DNA of 9,894 nt from Pseudomonadota bacterium (GTDB taxonomy: Bacteria > Pseudomonadota > Gammaproteobacteria > Acidithiobacillales > Acidithiobacillaceae), in the NCBI GenBank assembly GCA_021840785.1, contig JAKBXD010000069.1, positions 1 through 9,894 on the forward strand. Direction: 5' to 3'. Position numbers and translations under genes: made by a program. Below are positions 1 to 6,572 of this stretch, piece after piece. Position 1 is the stretch's first letter; every line of letters begins with the position of its first letter. Below the pieces are notes generated by a model, which saw only the letters and a program-made list of their open reading frames with translations, searched no databases and was not told the origin of the DNA.

Positions 1-1
1 T

Positions 2-271
2 ATCGCGAGCATGGGTGAAGAAGAGATGAAGGAAGGCTGTCTGTCGGTACCCGGTGTGGTGGAGACGGTGCGGCGCGCCGAAAAAGTGACGGTGCGCGCG
101 ACCACGGTGCAGGGCAGGACCATTGAATTGGAGGCCGATGGGTTGTTGGCGGTTTGCCTGCAGCATGAGATTGACCATCTCAACGGTACCCTTTTTGTCG
201 ATCATCTGTCCCGCCTCAAGCAAAACCTGATTCGCCGTAAGGCGAACAAAAGGGTGCGGCTCGGTGACTAG
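2..271 (+). CDS. def: Peptide deformylase, C-terminal part (5' end off the window)
   Basis: This metalloenzyme removes the formyl group from the N-terminal methionine of new proteins as they leave the ribosome. The visible 89 residues contain two of the three family motifs: EGCLS (about nt 32-46), whose Cys is a metal ligand, and HEIDH within QHEIDHLNG (nt 164-178), whose two His are the other ligands and whose Glu is the catalytic base. The first motif (GxGLAAxQ) lies upstream of the window. The family is usually about 165-175 residues, so roughly half is missing at the 5' end. The ATG at 11 is internal: the frame stays open to base 2, and the residues before EGCLS read like the usual lead-in of the family. 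The C-terminus, with a basic [12 protein letters not shown] tail, looks natural. The stop overlaps the fmt start, as expected for the def-fmt pair. Confidence 0.95.
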   Translation: MASMGEEEMKEGCLSVPGVVETVRRAEKVTVRATTVQGRTIELEADGLLAVCLQHEIDHLNGTLFVDHLSRLKQNLIRRKANKRVRLGD

Positions 272-1205
272 AAAACAGCGCATTGTTTTTGCCGGGACAC
301 CGGAGTTCGCGCGCCTCATTCTGGCCGAATTGCTGCAAGGGCCGGAAGAAGTCGTCGGCGTATTTACCCAGCCGGATCGTCCGGCAGGCCGGGGGCGGGC
401 GTTGCAGGCCAGCCCGGTGAAGCAGGAGGCTGTGGCCGCAGGCATTCCCGTTTTTCAGCCGGAATCGTGTAAAACGGGCGAGGCTCTGGATCTGCTCCGG
501 AGCCTGGCGCCGGATTTGCTGATCGTCGTGGCCTATGGACAGATTTTGCCGCAGGTGGTTCTTGATCTGCCGACGCGCGGCGCCATCAATGTCCATGCCA
601 GTCTCCTGCCCGCCTGGCGTGGCGCGGCGCCCATCGCCCGGGCCATCGCGGCGGGCGACAAAGAAAGCGGTGTCGCCATCATGCAGATGGAAGCCGGGCT
701 CGACTCCGGTCCGGTGCTGTGGGCGGAGCGCGTGCCCATTGCGCCCGATGACACGGCGGCCAGCCTCCATGACCGTTTGGCGCGGTTGGGCAGCGTCGCC
801 TTGCGCCGGGCTCTGGACGGGCTCTGGGCGAATCGGCTCAAACCCGTGCCCCAGGACCCCGCGCTCGCGACCTATGCCCGCAAGCTGAAGAAGGAAGAGG
901 CACGCATCGACTGGCGATTCCCCGCGGCGACGCTGGAGCGTCTGGTGCGGGCTTTCAATCCCAGCCCGGTCGCCCATACCCTTTTTCGCGACAAAGGCTT
1001 GCGGGTCTGGCAGACGCAGGTACTGGCTGTCCGGGATGATCAGGCGCCCGGCACTATCAGCGCCGTGGGAAAAGACGGGATAGTGGTGGCCTGTGGCGAG
1101 GATCAATTGCAGTTGCTGGCGGTGCAACCCGCAGGCAAGGGTGCGCTCAGTGGCAGTGATTTCGTCCGCGGTTATCGTCCGCAAATCGGTGAAGTACTGG
1201 GATGA
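264..1205 (+). CDS. fmt: Methionyl-tRNA formyltransferase
   Basis: Fmt transfers a formyl group from 10-formyltetrahydrofolate to Met-tRNA(fMet) in the cytoplasm, allowing bacterial translation initiation. The 313-residue length is normal. The N-terminal catalytic domain opens with [10 protein letters not shown] (7-16) and carries [10 protein letters not shown] (36-45). The active-site block is [17 protein letters not shown], with Asn109 and His111, and Asp147 in GLDSGP completes the catalytic set known from E. coli Fmt. The C-terminal tRNA-binding domain begins near residue 205 with the AFNPSP stretch, and the protein ends with the usual [12 protein letters not shown] segment. The start is GTG at 264, 8 nt inside the def gene, with AGGG at 251-254 as a modest ribosome binding site. 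No upstream in-frame start fits better, because the protein already begins at the usual place relative to the FAGTPEFA motif. Its stop overlaps the rsmB start, so translation is probably coupled along def-fmt-rsmB. Confidence 0.97.
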   Translation: MTRKQRIVFAGTPEFARLILAELLQGPEEVVGVFTQPDRPAGRGRALQASPVKQEAVAAGIPVFQPESCKTGEALDLLRSLAPDLLIVVAYGQILPQVVLDLPTRGAINVHASLLPAWRGAAPIARAIAAGDKESGVAIMQMEAGLDSGPVLWAERVPIAPDDTAASLHDRLARLGSVALRRALDGLWANRLKPVPQDPALATYARKLKKEEARIDWRFPAATLERLVRAFNPSPVAHTLFRDKGLRVWQTQVLAVRDDQAPGTISAVGKDGIVVACGEDQLQLLAVQPAGKGALSGSDFVRGYRPQIGEVLG

Positions 1206-2500
1206 AGGAAACGCGGCCAGAAACTGAAGGGGGGAGAAGCACATCGGGTGTGGCGGTGCGCAAGACGGCCATCGGCGTGTTGCAGGGCGTGGATAGTGGG
1301 CAGACGGTGGATGCCGCCCTGCTGCCGGTACCGTTGACAGGCGCCGATCGCGCGACCGTGCAATGGCTGGTTCTGGGCACGCTGCGCGAGTACCTGCCCG
1401 TGCAGGCCCTGGCCGCAAAACTGTTGCGCAAAGACTGGCGCGAGGAAGATAGCGACTTACGCTTCCTGCTCAGTTTGGCTCTGTTTGAGTTGCGCCATGG
1501 GCAACGGCCCGCCTTCGCCGTAGTCAATGATTGGGTTGCGATGACGGAGGCACTGAAAAAGCCCTGGGCGCGCGGCCTGATAAACGCCGTTCTGCGTCGT
1601 TATCTGCGTGAGCGGGGGGTTTTGGATATGGCGCTGGTCGATCGCGACCTCGGGCATCCGGCCTGGCTGGCGGCGCGTTTACGCGCTGCCTATCCCCAAG
1701 ACTGGCCCGCCATTGCCGCGGCCAATAACGCTGCGCCGCCCCTCTGGCTGCGCGTGAATACGCAACGGGTGGATCCCGGCGACTATCGGCAATTGCTGGC
1801 AGAACAAGGCCTTGAAGCGAAAGGCGTGGCGTGGAGTGAGGCGGCATTGTGTTTGCCCGCCAGCGTGCCGGTAACGATCCTGCCGGGCTGGGATGCCGGT
1901 TGGGTGGCGGTGCAGGACGGAGCGGCACAAATGGCCGCCCACATTCTCGCGCCCCAGGAGGGGGAACGGATTCTCGACGCCTGTGCGGCTCCTGGCGGCA
2001 AGACCGCCCACCTGTGGGCACTGGGGGCGACGCGCCTGGATGCCCTGGACCGCTCCGCAGAACGCCTGAAACGGGTGCGCGAGGCACTGGAAAGACAAGG
2101 CGGTACGGTACATTTGCAGGCGGCCGATGCCGCAGAAAGCGCCACATGGTGGAATGGCGAGTTCTATGACGCCATCCTCCTGGATGCGCCCTGTACCGGC
2201 ACCGGGGTAATCCGTCGCCACCCTGATATCCGTCTGCGCCGCCAAATGGATGATGTGACTGCGGCTGTAGCACAGCAGATGCGCTTGCTGGAAGGTCTGT
2301 GGCCTTGTCTGCGCCCCGGCGGTCGGCTGCTCTATGCCACCTGCTCGGTGCTGCCCGAGGAGAACGAGGAACAGATCATCGCCTTTCTCCAGCGTCATTC
2401 TGATGCGCACCGTTCCGCGCACCCGCTGACGGGGCAACGTCTGCCCGGTCAGGACGCAATGGATGGTTTTTACTATGCCTTGCTGGAGAAGGCCGCATGA
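1202..2500 (+). CDS. rsmB: 16S rRNA (cytosine(967)-C(5))-methyltransferase RsmB
   Basis: RsmB (also called Sun) uses S-adenosylmethionine to methylate C5 of cytosine 967 in 16S rRNA. The 432 residues are full length. An N-terminal NusB-like helical RNA-binding domain (about 15-150) contains RGLINAVLRRYLRE. The methyltransferase domain follows, with the SAM-binding motif LDACAAPGGKT (258-268). Motif IV is DAPCTGTGVIRRHPDI, with Cys331. Motif VI is LLYATCSVLPEENEEQI, with Cys381. In this family the two cysteines act as the release residue and the nucleophile respectively. The C-terminus DGFYYALLEKA matches the usual DGFFYA ending, so the gene is intact. The start ATG at 1202 overlaps the fmt stop as ATGA, and its own stop overlaps the next small ORF as ATGA, both signs of translational coupling. 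The first ~18 residues are polar and probably not conserved. Confidence 0.96.
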   Translation: MKETRPETEGGRSTSGVAVRKTAIGVLQGVDSGQTVDAALLPVPLTGADRATVQWLVLGTLREYLPVQALAAKLLRKDWREEDSDLRFLLSLALFELRHGQRPAFAVVNDWVAMTEALKKPWARGLINAVLRRYLRERGVLDMALVDRDLGHPAWLAARLRAAYPQDWPAIAAANNAAPPLWLRVNTQRVDPGDYRQLLAEQGLEAKGVAWSEAALCLPASVPVTILPGWDAGWVAVQDGAAQMAAHILAPQEGERILDACAAPGGKTAHLWALGATRLDALDRSAERLKRVREALERQGGTVHLQAADAAESATWWNGEFYDAILLDAPCTGTGVIRRHPDIRLRRQMDDVTAAVAQQMRLLEGLWPCLRPGGRLLYATCSVLPEENEEQIIAFLQRHSDAHRSAHPLTGQRLPGQDAMDGFYYALLEKAA

Positions 2501-2634
2501 GCCAGGACGACGCGTTGGCGGTGCGGGTATATATTGACGTTCGGGCCTTACCCCTGCCGTTGCGTTTGCGTGCTCTGCTGGGTCACTGGAAACGGGAGTC
2601 CCCATGGATCGTCAGCGCGCCCCTTTCGCACTAA
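2497..2634 (+). CDS. 45-residue ORF resembling only the C-terminus of a DUF4390 protein (probable remnant)
   Basis: This small ORF starts at an ATG that overlaps the rsmB stop (ATGA), with GGAG at 2485-2488 as a well-placed ribosome binding site, and ends at TAA 2632-2634. Its core, VRVYIDVRALPLPLRLRALL followed by WKRESPW, resembles the last ~40 residues of DUF4390 proteins (a pattern like R-x-x-L-D-x-x-x-LP-x-P-x-x-x-x-AL, then W-x-x-S-x-W). A full DUF4390 gene, usually about 180-200 codons with a signal peptide, commonly sits between rsmB and ntrY. Here the signal peptide and most of the domain are absent, and the upstream frame, open back to a TGA at 2401, shows no DUF4390-like sequence and no start. 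I infer an internal deletion that kept the start and the 3' end. It overlaps the ntrY start by 31 bp. Family assignment is from memory of the pattern; the ORF could simply be a coupling leader. Confidence 0.5.
   Translation: MSQDDALAVRVYIDVRALPLPLRLRALLGHWKRESPWIVSAPLSH
2594..2598 (+). promoter_or_regulatory. Ribosome binding site of ntrY
   Basis: GGGAG lies five bases before the ATG at 2604, inside the 3' end of the small upstream ORF. It supports the 2604 start for ntrY and implies that ntrY is translated by its own site while ribosomes finish the preceding ORF. Confidence 0.6.
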
Positions 2635-4817
2635 GAAGCTGGCTGCGCGCCTTGAGCGCCGGCGCCACCCCGGAGCGGCAGCGGGTGGGACCGCGCTGGG
2701 GCGCTGCCCTGCTCCTGCTGGCTATCGTCGCCTTTCTGGGGGTCAACTTTTTCACCAGCGCCGGAGGGCCGCTGAGCCACTATTTTGTGCCGATGCTGGT
2801 GATTTCCGCAGGAATCGTCCTCTTTCTGGTCATTCTGGTGCTGGTTTCGGTGGTGGCGCTGCTCTTGCGTCTACGGCGCGGCGAAGTGGGCAGTCAGTTG
2901 GCCACCCGCCTGGTGGTGATTATTACCCTGCTCAGTTTTCTGCCGGCGGCCATCGTCTTCGGTTTTTCCTGGCAATATCTGAATCGGGGCGTGGACTCGT
3001 GGTTCAGCAGCGCGGTGCAAAGTGCGCTGGATCAGGCGTTGAACGTGGCGAAGGCAGGTGTGGACCGTTACCGCAATTCCACCCTGCTGGCGGCAGAGAG
3101 CATCGCTCAGGCCCTGGTGGGGGAGTCTGACAGCAACGCCGTAATCACCGTGATCGCCTTACGCGATCAGTATCATCTGGGCAGCGTCACGCTCTTTTCC
3201 GGCGATAACCGGATTATCGCCACCAGCAGCGATAACCTGAGTCTGGCACCGCGCCTGCCGCGCCGGGAAATCCTCGCCATGGAAGAGAACCACCCGACCG
3301 CCTCTATTGAGCCGGAGGCCAACGGCGCTTTGCTGGTGAAGGTGCTGATCCCGGTACTGAGTCCGCATCTGGGACAGGGCGGTCATATTCTTTATGTGGA
3401 GCAGCCTATCCCCGAGCAGTTGACGCAGGCGGCAGATGCGGTGCAGGTGGCTTATACCCGCTACCACCAGTTGATGCTGATGCGCGAACCGATGAAGACG
3501 GCCTTTCAGCTCAGCCTGGCGGTGGCCTTGCTGCTGGCCGTATTGTCGGCGGTATGGATAGGCTTGCACCTGGCGCGCCGACTGACGGCACCTATCGCAC
3601 GACTGGCGGCGGGCACCCAGGCGGTGGCGCGCGGTGAGTTTATTCCCTTGCAGACGGTGGCGAGTCACGACGAGTTGGGTGTCCTGATACATTCGTTCAA
3701 CAATATGACCCGGCAACTGGCGCGGGCCAAGCAGCAGGCGGCGGCGGCGCAGGAGCAGGCGGAGCAGCGGCGGCTGTATCTGGAGACCGTGCTCGGACAG
3801 ATTTCCAGCGGCATCCTGACCTTTGATGGCGAAAACCATTTGGCTGAGGTCAACGCCGCGGCGACCCATATTCTCCAGGAAGATTTGCCCAGGGGCAGCG
3901 CCCTGGATATATTGCATGATGGCACCGCGCTGGAGCCCCTGTGGACGCTGGTGGCGGACTGGGTGGAACACCCTCGTAACGGAATGCAAAAAGAGTTGCA
4001 GATCGAGCGCTCCGACGGGCCACAGACCATTATCGTGCATGGCGCACACTTTGCGGATGATGCCGGTAGTCGGGGTTTCGTACTGGTTTTTGATGATATC
4101 AGTACGCTGGTCGCCGCCCAGCGTAGCGCCGCCTGGAGCGAGGTGGCGCGGCGCCTGGCCCACGAGATCAAGAACCCGCTCACCCCCATTCAACTCTCCG
4201 CCGAGCGGTTGCGGCGCAAATATCTGGAACGTCTTGGCGATGAAGGCGAGACCCTGGATCGTGCCACCCGCACTATTATCCATCAGGTGGATGCCCTCAA
4301 GGTGATGGTGGACGCCTTCTCGGAGTACGCCCGGCAGCCGCAACTGGAGTTGCGCCTTCTCGACCTGAACACGCTGATTCTGGATGTGCTCGATCTGTAT
4401 CGCGGGCAAGAGAATGGCGTGGAGATTCGGGCCGAGTTGGGTGCGGGCCTGCCCCTCCTGCGGGCGGATGTGCATCGGCTGCGCCAGATTCTCAATAATC
4501 TCCTGCGCAACGCCATGGATGCCCTGCAGGGGGATTCAGAAACTCCGGAAGGTAAACATATCCTGATTCGCACCCGCCTGACCGACTCCGACCCGGCAAA
4601 GATGCTAGAGTTGAGTGTGTTGGACGACGGCCCCGGTTTCCCGGCCCAGTTGCTGGCGCGGGTTTTTGAGCCCTATGTCACCAGCAAGGTGAAGGGTTCG
4701 GGGCTGGGTCTCGCCATCGTCCGGCGTATCGTTGAGGAGCATGGCGGACAGATTGTTGCGGATAATCAGGGGTTGCAGGGCGGGGCACGTATCGTTATTG
4801 ATTTTCCGTTGGGTTGA
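2604..4817 (+). CDS. ntrY: Membrane sensor histidine kinase NtrY
   Basis: NtrY is the inner-membrane kinase of the NtrY/NtrX pair, linked in other proteobacteria to nitrogen, redox and envelope control; the signal sensed here is unknown. The 737 residues show three hydrophobic segments near 33-51, 61-89 and 103-121. A probably periplasmic sensing domain follows (about 125-298), then a fourth membrane segment at 300-322. A HAMP domain (323-375) comes next, then a short Ala/Gln/Glu-rich coiled stretch (371-389) and a PAS domain (about 390-500). The kinase core has the H-box RRLAHEIKNPLTPIQLSAER with phospho-accepting His520. The ATP-binding domain has the N-box NNLLRNAMDAL (631-641), the G1 box DDGPGF (674-679) and the G2 box GSGLGLAI (698-705). 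All catalytic boxes are present, so the kinase should be active. The NPLTPIQLSAERLRRKY stretch is characteristic of NtrY rather than NtrB. The start overlaps the DUF4390-like ORF by 31 bp. ntrX follows after 21 bp. Confidence 0.95.
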   Translation: MDRQRAPFALRSWLRALSAGATPERQRVGPRWGAALLLLAIVAFLGVNFFTSAGGPLSHYFVPMLVISAGIVLFLVILVLVSVVALLLRLRRGEVGSQLATRLVVIITLLSFLPAAIVFGFSWQYLNRGVDSWFSSAVQSALDQALNVAKAGVDRYRNSTLLAAESIAQALVGESDSNAVITVIALRDQYHLGSVTLFSGDNRIIATSSDNLSLAPRLPRREILAMEENHPTASIEPEANGALLVKVLIPVLSPHLGQGGHILYVEQPIPEQLTQAADAVQVAYTRYHQLMLMREPMKTAFQLSLAVALLLAVLSAVWIGLHLARRLTAPIARLAAGTQAVARGEFIPLQTVASHDELGVLIHSFNNMTRQLARAKQQAAAAQEQAEQRRLYLETVLGQISSGILTFDGENHLAEVNAAATHILQEDLPRGSALDILHDGTALEPLWTLVADWVEHPRNGMQKELQIERSDGPQTIIVHGAHFADDAGSRGFVLVFDDISTLVAAQRSAAWSEVARRLAHEIKNPLTPIQLSAERLRRKYLERLGDEGETLDRATRTIIHQVDALKVMVDAFSEYARQPQLELRLLDLNTLILDVLDLYRGQENGVEIRAELGAGLPLLRADVHRLRQILNNLLRNAMDALQGDSETPEGKHILIRTRLTDSDPAKMLELSVLDDGPGFPAQLLARVFEPYVTSKVKGSGLGLAIVRRIVEEHGGQIVADNQGLQGGARIVIDFPLG

Positions 4818-4828
4818 AGCAAGCGTTC

Positions 4829-4834
4829 AGGAGG
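4829..4834 (+). promoter_or_regulatory. Ribosome binding site of ntrX
   Basis: A perfect AGGAGG lies four bases before the ATG at 4839, in the short ntrY-ntrX gap. It fixes the ntrX start. The spacing is slightly short but workable. Confidence 0.7.
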
Positions 4835-4838
4835 CGGC

Positions 4839-6245
4839 ATGGAAGAGGCACGATTGAATATTCTGGTGGTGGATGACGAACCCGATATCTGCGCGACACT
4901 GGCAGAAATTCTGGAGGATGAAGGCTACAACGTGCAAACCGCGGGGAGTGCGGAAGCCGCCGAAGTGCTGCTGCGCGATCAGATGGTGGACCTCGTCCTT
5001 CTCGATATCTGGATGCCGGGTGAGGACGGCGTCAGCCTCTTGCGGCGCTGGGCCGAAGCGGGTCTGGAGCAGCCGGTGGTAATGATGTCCGGGCACGCCA
5101 CCATCGAAACGGCGGTGCAGGCGACCAAGCTGGGCGCTTATGACTTTATCGAAAAGCCGCTGTCGCTGGACAAGACCCTGCTTACCGTCACCCATGCCCT
5201 GGAATCCAGTCGCTTGCAGCGCGAGAACCGCGACTTGCGCGCGCAGGCCGGCTGGGTAGAGCGGCCGAGCGGCGAGAGTCCGGCGATCCGCCAATTTCGC
5301 GAGCAGTTGCAGCGGGTGGCAGCGGTGGATTCCTGGGCGTTGCTGCTGGGCGAGCCGGGTAGCGGTAAGGAAGTGGCCGCGCGTTATCTGCACCGGCAAA
5401 GCCGACGGGCACAGGGGCCTTTCGTGGATCTGCGGGCCGCCGCCATCGCTCGCCCCAATGTCGCCATCGAGCTCTTCGGCAATGAAGATCATGGCAAACT
5501 AACCCGCGGGCGTCTGGAAGTGGCCCATGGCGGCACGCTCTTCATCGACGAAATTGCCGATATGGACCTGGAAACCCAGGCGCGGTTGTTCTCGGCCTTG
5601 CAGGAGCGGCGCATCATCCGGGTGGGTGGGACGACGCCCGTGCCCGTGGATGTACGGGTGATCGCCGGCAGCGCACAGGATTTGGCACTGGCAGTGCAGA
5701 GCGGGCAGTTTCGCAGCGATCTCTACTACCGGCTCAGTGCCCTGCCCCTGAAGGTGCCGCCGCTGTCCGCGCGGAGTGCGGATATCCCGGCGCTGATAGA
5801 AGAGTTTGTACGCTTTTATGGCGCCCGCGATGGCTTGGCGGCGCGTCACTTTGCTCCGGAAACCCTGGATGTGCTGCACCATTATCCCTGGCCGGGCAAC
5901 GTCCGCGAATTGCAGAATCTGGTGGAGCGCTTGCTGATTCTGGCGGAAGGGCCGGAGGTCAGTGCGGAAGAGGTGGAGGGCGCGTTGGGACTGGATAATC
6001 GCCTCGTCCTCGTCAACAGTAATTTCGACGGGGAAGATTTTGGCGGTACCCTGAAGCGCGCTCGGGAGCGTTTTGAGCGCGCCTTCCTCGAATATCATTT
6101 GGCCCGTAATGACTGGAATATCGCGCGGACGGCGGAAGTGGTGGGGCTGGAGCGCACGCATCTCTATCGCAAGCTGAAGAACCTGAGTATCGCCCTGAAG
6201 GGCGAGCGGCATGCGGGCGAGGATGGGGATGAGGGGGAGGGGTGA
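4839..6245 (+). CDS. ntrX: NtrC-family response regulator NtrX (lacks GAFTGA)
   Basis: NtrX is the DNA-binding partner of NtrY. The 468 residues give a receiver domain (about 5-120) with acidic pocket Asp12/Asp13, phospho-accepting Asp56 in LLDIWMPGEDG, Ser84 and Lys106. An AAA+ domain (about 145-370) follows, with Walker A GEPGSGKE (171-178), Walker B LFIDEIAD (234-241), and the FRSDLYYRL segment with candidate arginine fingers Arg292 and Arg298. A Fis-type helix-turn-helix (about 425-448, ending THLYRKLK) binds DNA. The sigma54-contacting GAFTGA loop, normally just after ELFG, is absent: residues 211-224 read ELFGNEDHGKLTRG. Some NtrX proteins of other proteobacteria are also known to lack it, so this regulator probably does not open sigma54 promoters in the usual way and may act as a repressor or with another sigma factor. 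The C-terminus ends in an acidic, Gly-rich tail (about 458-468) that may be non-native. The stop overlaps the antitoxin fragment by 4 bp. Confidence 0.94.
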   Translation: MEEARLNILVVDDEPDICATLAEILEDEGYNVQTAGSAEAAEVLLRDQMVDLVLLDIWMPGEDGVSLLRRWAEAGLEQPVVMMSGHATIETAVQATKLGAYDFIEKPLSLDKTLLTVTHALESSRLQRENRDLRAQAGWVERPSGESPAIRQFREQLQRVAAVDSWALLLGEPGSGKEVAARYLHRQSRRAQGPFVDLRAAAIARPNVAIELFGNEDHGKLTRGRLEVAHGGTLFIDEIADMDLETQARLFSALQERRIIRVGGTTPVPVDVRVIAGSAQDLALAVQSGQFRSDLYYRLSALPLKVPPLSARSADIPALIEEFVRFYGARDGLAARHFAPETLDVLHHYPWPGNVRELQNLVERLLILAEGPEVSAEEVEGALGLDNRLVLVNSNFDGEDFGGTLKRARERFERAFLEYHLARNDWNIARTAEVVGLERTHLYRKLKNLSIALKGERHAGEDGDEGEG

Positions 6246-6445
6246 TCAGTAAGCGCGGTAAACCGCCTGTCAAAACGGTGCCTATCACCGATGAAACGCT
6301 GAATAGTATGTTTGGATATATGAAAGGTACCGTCACCATTCACGGAGATATCGTAGCCCCGTCGGGCGAAGTCTGGTCTGCGGAAAATGGTGATGAAGAC
6401 CATTTCTATGCAGGCTTGCGACCCCGCGAGAACAAAAGTGGCTAA
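6242..6445 (+). pseudogene. Truncated Phd/YefM-family antitoxin (N-terminus missing, no toxin gene)
   Basis: The 67-residue frame starts at GTG within the ntrX stop (GTGA) and reads VISKRGKPPVKTVPI. This matches the segment of Phd/YefM (prevent-host-death) antitoxins that normally follows the first ~28 residues, with the usual form VIxKxGKPVAKLVP. It continues with an FGYMKGTVTIHGDIVAPSGE segment of the kind found in antitoxins paired with VapC-type PIN toxins. The N-terminal part that folds into the DNA-binding, dimerising region is absent, because ntrX occupies that position. No PIN-domain toxin follows on the plus strand. It could still be translated (AGGGGG at 6232-6237, four bases before the GTG), but it would lack autoregulation. 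I read it as a gene remnant left by a rearrangement whose edge is at about 6241. Family assignment is from pattern recognition. An alternative is a short stand-alone gene of unknown role. Confidence 0.6.
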
Positions 6446-6572
6446 CGCTGTATTCCGGGCAATAACCCGCAAAGCCCGGCTTGTTAGATTACGAACAGCA
6501 AATCCAGAGAAATGCAATCATGGTACACCGTTCCTCCTAAAGCGGATGGCGATAAGTTTCCCAAACATTTAT
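6446..6572. other. AT-richer intergenic spacer between convergent genes
   Basis: This 127-bp gap separates the antitoxin remnant from the end of the convergent glucan synthase gene. It has no ORF I can support. Composition drops to about 40% GC over 6481-6580 by hand count, clearly below the flanking genes. It contains one short inverted repeat (6455-6479) and, on the minus strand, a strong ribosome-binding-like AGGAGG (6538-6533) leading only into 10- to 14-codon frames. Confidence 0.6.
6455..6479. terminator. Weak stem-loop, possible terminator
   Basis: CCGGGC (6455-6460) pairs with GCCCGG (6474-6479) across a 13-nt loop. It sits between convergent genes where a terminator is expected. The tract after it on the plus strand (CTTGTTAGATT) is only partly T-rich, and there is none on the minus strand, so an intrinsic terminator is uncertain. 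Confidence 0.25.

Noticed and set aside
11..271. ATG at 11 as the start of def
   Set aside because: A peptide deformylase starting here would lack the first metal-site motif and half the fold. The frame is open to the window edge, so the gene simply begins outside.
216..1418. Long minus-strand open frame opposite fmt (400 codons)
   Set aside because: It lies antisense to fmt and rsmB, both with complete conserved motifs. Its translation is rich in Arg, Pro and His without recognisable domains, as expected of a mirror frame in GC-rich DNA.
2534..3130. Plus-strand frame of 198 codons overlapping the start of ntrY
   Set aside because: Its translation is Gly/Arg-rich without motifs, while the ntrY frame over the same bases encodes clear membrane segments.
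3159..4475. Long minus-strand open frame opposite ntrY (438 codons)
   Set aside because: It is antisense to the PAS and H-box regions of ntrY, and its Gln/Arg/His-rich translation shows no domain or convincing start.
6164..6517. Minus-strand frame of 117 codons opposite the ntrX end and the antitoxin remnant
   Set aside because: It needs a TTG start right after an in-frame TGA, the AGGAGG upstream is too far from it, and the translation shows no recognisable domain.
6246..6572. trkA or a VapC-type toxin after ntrX
   Set aside because: I looked for a TrkA nucleotide-binding motif or a PIN-domain start in all frames here and saw neither.
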